The position numbers and the translations under genes are program-made. 6,489 nucleotides of DNA from Candidatus Krumholzibacteriota bacterium. GTDB taxonomy: Bacteria > Krumholzibacteriota > Krumholzibacteriia > Krumholzibacteriales > Krumholzibacteriaceae. The notes under the pieces are model-generated. The model did no database searches, was not told where the DNA came from, and saw nothing but the letters and a program-made list of their open reading frames with translations. How positions within the stretch are numbered: the stretch's first letter is position 1; the number at the start of each line of letters is the position of its first letter. Of this stretch, positions 1 to 5,175 are shown in pieces. Location of the stretch: positions 1-6,489 of the forward strand of contig DAOVNN010000169.1 of the NCBI GenBank assembly GCA_030630165.1. Reading direction: 5' to 3'.

Positions 1-63
1 GCTGCCTTCCGACAGTTTTTTGAGCGATTTCTCGCCCAGGTCGCGGAAAAGGGCCGTTTTCAT
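1..63 (-). CDS. Probable Crp/Fnr-family transcriptional regulator, N-terminus only (runs off left edge)
   Basis: Read on the minus strand, an ATG at 63-61 opens 21 codons (MKTALFRDLGEKSLKKLSEG plus one Ser) with no stop before the window edge. An AGGA Shine-Dalgarno core sits 6 nt upstream of this ATG. The pattern of a short hydrophobic start, then Leu-Phe-x-x-Leu, then a charged helix with Leu every three to four residues is the usual beginning of the cyclic-nucleotide-binding-like sensor domain in Crp/Fnr proteins. The sensor core and the helix-turn-helix lie outside the window, so the family call rests on this short match and on context: the gene is divergent from hcp with an FNR-type palindrome between them. 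In several anaerobes a Crp/Fnr member called HcpR controls hcp, and this could be such a protein. Whether it binds heme, an Fe-S cluster or another ligand cannot be seen. Confidence 0.55.
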   Translation of the reverse strand, partial: MKTALFRDLGEKSLKKLSEGS

Positions 64-139
64 CAATGTTCCTGTCACCTTCATAGTCTGGCCATACTGC
101 ATGACGTGTGATACAATATCAATAGGCGAAATCATCGAA

Positions 140-145
140 ATTATA
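140..145 (-). promoter_or_regulatory. Candidate -10 box (TATAAT) for the leftward regulator gene
   Basis: The minus strand reads a perfect TATAAT at 145-140, inside an AT-rich island (140-150). It predicts transcription starting near 133 and a leader of about 70 nt before the regulator's ATG. No good -35 hexamer lies at the normal spacing; the expected position (about 163-168) falls within the operator at 160-173. This suggests either activator dependence or repression by whatever binds there. The box is AT-rich and so could occur by chance. Confidence 0.35.
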
Positions 146-159
146 ATAATCCGGCGGAA

Positions 160-173
160 TTGACTCCGGTCAA
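160..173. promoter_or_regulatory. FNR/HcpR-type operator, TTGAC-N4-GTCAA
   Basis: A perfect inverted repeat with 5-bp arms and a 4-bp spacer (TTGAC-TCCG-GTCAA). Geometry and sequence match the Crp/Fnr family: FNR prefers TTGAT-N4-ATCAA, and TTGAC-N4-GTCAA-like sites are known for related regulators, including some HcpR-type proteins. The site is intergenic, between a probable Crp/Fnr gene and hcp, and its centre (166.5) lies 41.5 bp upstream of the start predicted from the -10 box at 196-201, the classical class II activator position. Binding by the neighbouring regulator is inferred. Confidence 0.7.
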
Positions 174-195
174 GGCGGTCGATTTCCGCAATGAG

Positions 196-201
196 TATTA
201 T
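196..201 (+). promoter_or_regulatory. Candidate -10 box (TATTAT) of the hcp promoter
   Basis: TATTAT differs from the sigma-70 consensus at one base. It predicts a start near 208 and an untranslated leader of about 68 nt. There is no recognisable -35 hexamer; its place is taken by the operator at 160-173, as expected for a class II promoter that depends on a Crp/Fnr-type activator. Confidence 0.5.
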
Positions 202-261
202 TGGCTTCCCGGTGACGCGAAGAAGAGATCTGTTGCGGACCGGATGGGCCCTAACAGTATG

Positions 262-267
262 AAGGAG
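262..267 (+). promoter_or_regulatory. Shine-Dalgarno AAGGAG that fixes the hcp start
   Basis: AAGGAG ends 8 nt before the ATG at 276, an ideal spacing. An in-frame TTG at 270 would be only 2 nt from it, and an in-frame ATG at 282 would be 14 nt away, so 276 is the preferred start. Confidence 0.8.
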
Positions 268-275
268 ACTTGACC

Positions 276-1940
276 ATGAATATGTTCTGCTACCAGTGCC
301 AGGAAACCGCCGGGAACACCGGCTGCACGAAAGCAGGCGTCTGCGGCAAGCAGCCGGAGACCTCCGCGCTCCAGGATCTTCTCATTTTCGTTTCGAAGGG
401 TGTTTCGATCCCCGGCTCGAGGGCCGTGGAAGGCAGTGACGATTTCATGGCCGCGGGCAGGTACCTTACGGGCGCGCTGTTTGCAACCATTACCAACGCG
501 AATTTCGACGACAAGCGATTTATAGAGCTGATCAACGAAGGCATCGTCCTTCGCGACATGCTGATGGGCAAGTACTCCGGCGAACTCGAGGGCAAACTCC
601 ATGAGGCAGCTGCCTGGTCACCCGCACCCGGCATGGAATCCGATGCGAACGTGCTCGAGGCCAAGGGACTCGAGGTCGGCGTACTGTCGACAGGGAACGA
701 GGATATCCGCTCGCTCAGAGAGCTTGTCATATACGGCCTCAAGGGCATCGCGGCCTACGCTCACCATGCCTGGATCCTCGGTTACGAGAGCGACGAGGTC
801 TATTCGTTCATTATGAAGGGTCTTGCCGCTACTACGCAGGAACATTCAGCCGATGAGCTCACAGCGCTCGTGCTCGAGACCGGCAAGTGCGCAGTCGATG
901 CGATGGCCCTCCTGGACAAGGCAAATACGGACACTTACGGCAATCCCGAGATCTCGACGGTAAAGACCGGCGTGCGCGGCAATCCCGGCATACTTGTTTC
1001 CGGCCACGACTTGAAGGATCTCGAGGAGCTCCTCGAGCAGACAGCCGGTACCGGTGTTGATATCTACACACATGGCGAAATGCTTCCTGCCCATTACTAT
1101 CCTTCGTTCAAAAAGTACGGCCACCTCGCTGGCAACTACGGCGGGGCCTGGTACAAGCAGAACAAGGAATTCGATTCGTTCAACGGTCCTATCCTGATGA
1201 CGACCAACTGTATCACACCGGTCAGGGACGGCTACAGGGACAGGATCTTCACTACAGGCATGACGGGATATCCCGGCATCAAACACATCCCCGATCGCGC
1301 CGACGGCGGGAAGAAGGATTTCTCGGAGATCATCGAGATCGCGAAGAACTCCTCCGCTCCCGAGCAGATCGAGGACGGACAGATCGTAGGAGGATTCGCA
1401 CACGCACAGGTCGCCGCGCTGGCCGGAGACATCGTCGAGGCGGTCAAGTCGGGCGCGATCAAGAAGTTCGTCGTCATGGCGGGCTGCGACGGAAGGCAGA
1501 AGGGACGCTCGTACTTTACCGAGGTCGCCGAGAACCTCCCGAAAGACACCGTTATCCTCACAGCCGGATGCGCGAAGTACCGCTACAACAAGCTCGACCT
1601 CGGGGACATCGGCGGTATTCCCAGGGTTCTGGACGCGGGGCAGTGCAACGATTCGTACTCGCTCGCCCTGACAGCGCTGAAGTTGAAAGAAGCCTTCGAG
1701 CTCGAGGACGTCAACGATCTTCCCCTGGCCTTCGATATCGCCTGGTATGAGCAAAAGGCAGTCACAGTGCTGCTTGCGCTGCTTCACCTCGGATTCAAGA
1801 ACATCAGGCTCGGCCCGACACTTCCAGCGTTTCTTTCTCCGAACGTGGCAAAGATCCTCGTTGACACCTTCGGTATCATGCCTACGGGCGATGCGGCGGA
1901 CGATATCGCATCGATGATGGGATCGAACCCTGCCGGCTGA
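276..1940 (+). CDS. hcp: Hybrid cluster protein, class I (hydroxylamine reductase / NO-detoxifying Hcp)
   Basis: A 554-residue protein, full length for the family. Hcp is a cytoplasmic Fe-S enzyme that reduces hydroxylamine in vitro and is implicated in nitric oxide reduction, protein S-nitrosylation and nitrosative-stress defence. All cofactor ligands are visible. The N-terminal C-x2-C-x8-C-x5-C set (Cys5, 8, 17, 23) binds the cubane [4Fe-4S] cluster with the spacing of the class I proteins of strict anaerobes such as Desulfovibrio. The hybrid Fe-S-O cluster ligands are His244, Glu268, Cys312, Cys404 (the persulfide position, in a MAGCDGRQKGRS context), Cys432, Cys457, Glu492 and Lys494. Nothing is truncated or substituted, so an active enzyme is expected. 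The class II partner reductase Hcr is not adjacent; the downstream side ends in a terminator, so hcp appears monocistronic. A Crp/Fnr-type operator and a -10 box upstream suggest anaerobic or NO-responsive activation. Confidence 0.97.
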   Translation: MNMFCYQCQETAGNTGCTKAGVCGKQPETSALQDLLIFVSKGVSIPGSRAVEGSDDFMAAGRYLTGALFATITNANFDDKRFIELINEGIVLRDMLMGKYSGELEGKLHEAAAWSPAPGMESDANVLEAKGLEVGVLSTGNEDIRSLRELVIYGLKGIAAYAHHAWILGYESDEVYSFIMKGLAATTQEHSADELTALVLETGKCAVDAMALLDKANTDTYGNPEISTVKTGVRGNPGILVSGHDLKDLEELLEQTAGTGVDIYTHGEMLPAHYYPSFKKYGHLAGNYGGAWYKQNKEFDSFNGPILMTTNCITPVRDGYRDRIFTTGMTGYPGIKHIPDRADGGKKDFSEIIEIAKNSSAPEQIEDGQIVGGFAHAQVAALAGDIVEAVKSGAIKKFVVMAGCDGRQKGRSYFTEVAENLPKDTVILTAGCAKYRYNKLDLGDIGGIPRVLDAGQCNDSYSLALTALKLKEAFELEDVNDLPLAFDIAWYEQKAVTVLLALLHLGFKNIRLGPTLPAFLSPNVAKILVDTFGIMPTGDAADDIASMMGSNPAG

Positions 1941-1968
1941 TAACCGGTAATACTTACTGACTGACCTG

Positions 1969-2003
1969 AGGCCCGCCCCGCATCCGCGAAGGCGGGCCTT
2001 TTT
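1969..2003 (+). terminator. Rho-independent terminator of hcp
   Basis: A perfect 9-bp GC-rich stem (AGGCCCGCC at 1969-1977 with GGCGGGCCT at 1991-1999) is followed by a T run through 2003. The 13-nt loop can add an inner CGC/GCG stem (1979-1981 with 1986-1988). It begins 28 nt after the hcp stop and separates hcp from lepA. Confidence 0.92.
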
Positions 2004-2018
2004 AGCATGACGTCGCAC

Positions 2019-2047
2019 TTTACACTTGCACTTCAAACCTGTAGATT
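2019..2047 (+). promoter_or_regulatory. Candidate sigma-70 promoter of lepA-hemW
   Basis: TTTACA (2019-2024, five of six consensus bases) is followed after exactly 17 bp by TAGATT (2042-2047, four of six). The predicted start is near 2054, leaving a leader of about 28 nt before the lepA ATG at 2082. It lies just after the hcp terminator, where a new promoter is needed. An alternative pair (TTCAAA at 2032-2037 with TATACC at 2054-2059, 16-bp spacer) matches less well. Confidence 0.42.
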
Positions 2048-2081
2048 GCTGATTATACCTACACTTTCTACGGACAGGATT

Positions 2082-3878
2082 ATGAAGAATATCAGGAATT
2101 TCAGCATTACTGCCCACATAGACCATGGGAAGTCGACACTCGCCGACAGGCTGATACAGGGCGCAGGGCTGGTCGCCGATCGTGATTTCCATGACCAGAT
2201 GCTCGATACGATGGATATCGAGAGGGAGCGCGGTATTACGATCAAGAGCCAGACCGTGGCTATCCCGTACAAGAGCAAGTCGGGCGAGGAATATGTGCTG
2301 AATCTCATCGATACGCCGGGGCACGTCGATTTCACTTATGAGGTCTCCAGGGCACTCGCTTCATGTGAGGGCGTTCTGCTGCTGGTCGATGCCAGCCAGG
2401 GTGTGGAGGCCCAGACAGTGGCCAACCTCTACCTGGCCCTCGAGCACGATCTCGAGATCATTCCCGTGATAAACAAGATCGACCTGCCGTCTGCCGACGT
2501 GAACATGTCGAAGGAGCAGATCGAACTCGAGCTCGGCCTCGATTCGGACAATGTGATCCTCTGCTCCGCCAAGACCGGTGTCGGGGTCGAAGAAATTCTC
2601 GAGGCGGTCATCGAGAAGATCCCTCCGCCCAGGGATAGTGAAAAGGAACCTTTGAGGGCTCTGATATTCGATGCTCAGTACGATCCGTTCCGCGGGGCGA
2701 TCATCCACTGCCGCGTGATGGACGGTTCGGTAAAGCCGGGCGATTCCATCAGGTTTATGTCACTGGGAACGATCTACAAGGTCGAAGAGGTCGGAGTCTT
2801 CAAGCTGAAACACGTGAAGCGGAAAAAGCTCAGTGCCGGAGAGGTCGGGTACATCATCGCCGGCGTCAAGACGGTAAGTGACACGAGGATAGGTGACACG
2901 GTCGTTCATGAGGGCAACACGACCGCCGAGCCCCTGGCTGGGTTCAAGGTGGTCAAGCCGGTCGTATTCTCCTCGATCTATCCCATCGATTCTAACGACT
3001 ACAATGCCCTGGCCGACTCGCTCGAGAAATACAAGCTGAACGACGCCTCGCTGATTTACCAGAAGGACTCTTCGGCGGCCCTCGGTCACGGATTCAGATG
3101 CGGTTTTCTCGGCCTGCTGCATCTCGAGGTCTTCCAGGAGAGACTCGAGCGGGAATTCAACCAATCGATCATTATGACCTCTCCGAGCGTGTTGTACAGA
3201 TTCGTTCTTTCCAGCGGGGAGGAAGTGACGGTCGACAACCCTGAGTACTATCCGGATCCGATGCATATCGAGAGCGCACTCGAGCCATATATCCGCGCCA
3301 GCATCCTGTTTCCCGAGAAGTACATGGGCGCGGTGATGCAGCTTTGCCTCAACCGCCGCGGCGAGAACTCACATTTCAGCTACCCTGCCCCTGGCAGGAT
3401 CGAGCTGCTGTTCGACATGCCGCTCGCCGAAGTAATCCACGATTTTTACGACAAGCTCAAGACGATCACGCAGGGCTACGGTTCCTTCGACTACGAGTTG
3501 ACAGATTACAGGAAGAACGACCTCGTCAAGATCGATATCCTCGTCAATGGCGAAAGGGTCGATGCGCTGGCGATGATCGTCCACAAAGACAGGGCGCGAA
3601 ACAGGACCAAGCAGGTCTGCGACAGGCTGAGGGACGAGATCCCGCGGCACATGTTCAAGATCGCCGTTCAGGGCGCCATCGGAGGCAAGATCATCGCGCG
3701 ATCGACGATCCAGGCCATGCGCAAGGACGTATTGGCGAAGTGCTACGGCGGCGACATTAGCCGAAAGCGCAAGCTGCTCGAGAAGCAGGCCAAGGGAAAG
3801 AAGAGGATGAAGACGATCGGCAAGGTATCTATTCCCCAGTCCGCCTTCGTCGCTGTACTGAAGACCCAGGATGAATGA
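2082..3878 (+). CDS. lepA: Elongation factor 4 (LepA), ribosome-associated translational GTPase
   Basis: A 598-residue protein, essentially the usual family length. LepA/EF4 is a translational GTPase that binds the ribosome and has been linked to back-translocation, stress survival and 30S biogenesis. G-domain motifs occur in order: P-loop AHIDHGKST (11-19), switch I RERGIT (48-53), DTPGH (77-81), NKID (131-134) and SAKTG (162-166). The C-terminal LepA-specific region is intact, with GAIGGKIIAR (531-540) and the basic stretch starting at YGGDISRKRK (from 555), followed by the closing beta segment. The ATG at 2082 gives the canonical start MKNIRNFSITAHIDHGKS. An upstream in-frame ATG at 2007 would add 25 residues unlike the family, directly after the hcp terminator and ahead of the predicted transcription start, so it was not used. 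The Shine-Dalgarno is modest (GGA at 2072-2074, AGGA at 2076-2079). hemW follows after 42 nt, a common lepA-hemW pairing. Confidence 0.97.
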   Translation: MKNIRNFSITAHIDHGKSTLADRLIQGAGLVADRDFHDQMLDTMDIERERGITIKSQTVAIPYKSKSGEEYVLNLIDTPGHVDFTYEVSRALASCEGVLLLVDASQGVEAQTVANLYLALEHDLEIIPVINKIDLPSADVNMSKEQIELELGLDSDNVILCSAKTGVGVEEILEAVIEKIPPPRDSEKEPLRALIFDAQYDPFRGAIIHCRVMDGSVKPGDSIRFMSLGTIYKVEEVGVFKLKHVKRKKLSAGEVGYIIAGVKTVSDTRIGDTVVHEGNTTAEPLAGFKVVKPVVFSSIYPIDSNDYNALADSLEKYKLNDASLIYQKDSSAALGHGFRCGFLGLLHLEVFQERLEREFNQSIIMTSPSVLYRFVLSSGEEVTVDNPEYYPDPMHIESALEPYIRASILFPEKYMGAVMQLCLNRRGENSHFSYPAPGRIELLFDMPLAEVIHDFYDKLKTITQGYGSFDYELTDYRKNDLVKIDILVNGERVDALAMIVHKDRARNRTKQVCDRLRDEIPRHMFKIAVQGAIGGKIIARSTIQAMRKDVLAKCYGGDISRKRKLLEKQAKGKKRMKTIGKVSIPQSAFVAVLKTQDE

Positions 3879-3886
3879 TTTTCGAG

Positions 3887-3908
3887 CCGCCACCCGTCTC
3901 TGTGGCGG
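3887..3908 (+). repeat. Intergenic hairpin between lepA and hemW
   Basis: CCGCCAC (3887-3893) and GTGGCGG (3902-3908) form a perfect 7-bp GC-rich stem with an 8-nt loop, and a G-T pair could extend it by one. No T run follows, so it is not a standard terminator. The right arm contains the only longer purine-rich Shine-Dalgarno-like stretch upstream of hemW, so folding could reduce hemW translation or mark an RNA processing point. Arms this short occur by chance; its position inside a 42-nt gap is the main argument. Confidence 0.4.
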
Positions 3909-3920
3909 TGTAGACAGGCC

Positions 3921-5042
3921 ATGATAGAACTCACATCTCCCGGTATCTATGTCCACGTTCCATTCTGCAGGACAAAATGCGCCTACTGTGATTTCTATTC
4001 CGTGACAGACTGCGATATCGCTGAAAGGTTCCTGCGTGCAGTCGAGACAGAGGCGGCTATGCGCGGAGATGAGATCTCCGGACCTGTCGGCTCGCTCTAT
4101 GTCGGCGGCGGCACTCCTTCGGCGATCGATTCGGAACTTGTGTCAAAGATACCCGGCATTCTGTCCAGTTCGCATGGACTCGAGAGCGGAGCGGAAGTGA
4201 CTGTCGAGGTCAATCCCGACGATGTCACCCCGGCGATGCTCGAGGCGTTTCTCGGCGGCGGATTCAACCGGATAAGCATCGGTGTCCAGTCGTTCGACGA
4301 TTCCGAACTCGCCTTTCTCGGGAGGCGCCACGACGCCGCGGGAGCGGCTGCGGCGATAGAGGCGGCGAGAGCTTCGGGCTTCGAGAGGATCGGGATCGAC
4401 CTGATCTTCGGGTCGGCCGGGCAGACACTGGACAGTTGGAGAGAAAGCCTGAACAGGGCTCTTGAATTCGATCTCGAGCACATCTCCTGTTATCAACTCA
4501 CACTCGAGCCCGGCACGCCGCTCGGAGAACGGATGCTCACCGGCGAGGCTGTCTGCGTGGAAGAAGAGGTCCAGCGTACGATGTTCCTCGAGACTTCGAG
4601 TATGCTTTCAGGTGGAGGCTATACTCACTACGAGATATCGAACTTCGCGCGGGGCGAGGAGAACTTCTCCAGGCACAACATGCGGTACTGGCTCAGGAGA
4701 CCGTATCTCGGCCTCGGCCCTTCCGCGCATTCGTTCGACGGCCGGGTCAGGCGGTGGAACCACCGGTCGGTGGAGCTGTGGCTCGATGCCCTGCAAAGGG
4801 GAGAGAGGCCTTCCGCGGGAGAGGAAGAACTTTCGGGAGAGCAGGTCAGGGCGGAGAGGCTGATGCTCGGGTTCAGGACGCTGCTCGGCGTTGAGACAGT
4901 GCTTCTCAAGGAACACTCCGGCTGGGAAGAGACTCTCGAGGAACTTCTTGAGATCTCCCTGTTACGAATCGAAGGCGACCGTGTTATTCCGACCGTAGAG
5001 GGATTCCTCGTCGCCGACCAGCTTCCGCTGTTGTTCATATAG
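3921..5042 (+). CDS. hemW: HemW, radical-SAM heme chaperone (HemN-like)
   Basis: A 373-residue radical-SAM protein. The cluster motif C-x3-C-x2-C (Cys16, 20, 23) sits in the setting PFCRTKCAYCDF, followed by GGGTPS (62-67, SAM binding), IGVQSF (120-125) and IDLIFGSAGQT (159-169). The HNxxYW signature (252-257) and the length separate HemW from the longer coproporphyrinogen dehydrogenase HemN, whose N-terminal extension is absent. HemW binds heme and delivers it to target proteins and is not thought to be the heme-synthesis oxidase, although many databases label it as such. The C-terminal HemN_C-like domain (about 270-370) is present. One oddity is SAGQT at 165-169, where relatives usually read LPGQT. 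The gene probably shares a transcript with lepA (42-nt gap, hairpin between). Its Shine-Dalgarno is weak: AGG only 2 nt from the ATG, and GGCGG 12 nt away. The start agrees with the family N-terminus. Confidence 0.93.
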   Translation: MIELTSPGIYVHVPFCRTKCAYCDFYSVTDCDIAERFLRAVETEAAMRGDEISGPVGSLYVGGGTPSAIDSELVSKIPGILSSSHGLESGAEVTVEVNPDDVTPAMLEAFLGGGFNRISIGVQSFDDSELAFLGRRHDAAGAAAAIEAARASGFERIGIDLIFGSAGQTLDSWRESLNRALEFDLEHISCYQLTLEPGTPLGERMLTGEAVCVEEEVQRTMFLETSSMLSGGGYTHYEISNFARGEENFSRHNMRYWLRRPYLGLGPSAHSFDGRVRRWNHRSVELWLDALQRGERPSAGEEELSGEQVRAERLMLGFRTLLGVETVLLKEHSGWEETLEELLEISLLRIEGDRVIPTVEGFLVADQLPLLFI

Positions 5043-5143
5043 GATCTGACTCTCGATTATTATATGGAACTGACAAGGTCGGCTGTCATAAACTGCATCA
5101 TGACGTAAGACCAGTTGATGTTTCCGGGATCAGTTAACCGGTA

Positions 5144-5160
5144 AGAATCATGCTGATTCT
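5144..5160. repeat. Palindrome just upstream of the GT-C gene's ribosome binding site
   Basis: AGAATCA-TGC-TGATTCT is a perfect 7-bp inverted repeat with a 3-nt centre, ending 2 nt before the Shine-Dalgarno of the gene at 5176. It could be an operator or a small leader hairpin. No T run follows it, so it is not a terminator for hemW. Repeats of this size are expected about as often by chance in a window this long. The rest of the 133-nt gap (5043-5175) shows no gene and no clear terminator; a weak promoter-like pair (TTCATA at 5034-5039, TATTAT at 5058-5063, 18-bp spacer) straddles the end of hemW. Confidence 0.3.
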
Positions 5161-5175
5161 GCAGGAAAGATTCCA

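Noticed and set aside
109..121. Small palindrome TGATA-CAA-TATCA in the leader of the regulator gene
   Set aside because: Five-base arms with a three-base centre are expected several times by chance here, and it fits neither the CRP nor the FNR spacing.
270..275. TTG as an alternative hcp start
   Set aside because: It is only 2 nt from the Shine-Dalgarno, while the ATG at 276 has ideal spacing.
601..816. Small open frames within hcp, lepA and hemW on both strands
   Set aside because: All overlap complete, motif-verified genes in other frames and show no ribosome binding site or domain of their own.
2007..2081. Upstream ATG that would lengthen LepA by 25 residues
   Set aside because: It begins 4 nt after the terminator's T run, lacks a Shine-Dalgarno, precedes the predicted transcription start, and adds residues not typical of LepA.
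846..2324. 492-codon open frame on the minus strand
   Set aside because: It is antisense to most of hcp and the start of lepA, both unmistakable by motif. Its translation has no recognisable domain and reflects the codon bias of the opposite strand.
1941..5144. TAACCGGTAA occurring both just after hcp (1941-1950) and upstream of the GT-C gene (5135-5144)
   Set aside because: About twenty identical 10-mer pairs are expected by chance in a window of this length, and neither copy is placed like a known site.
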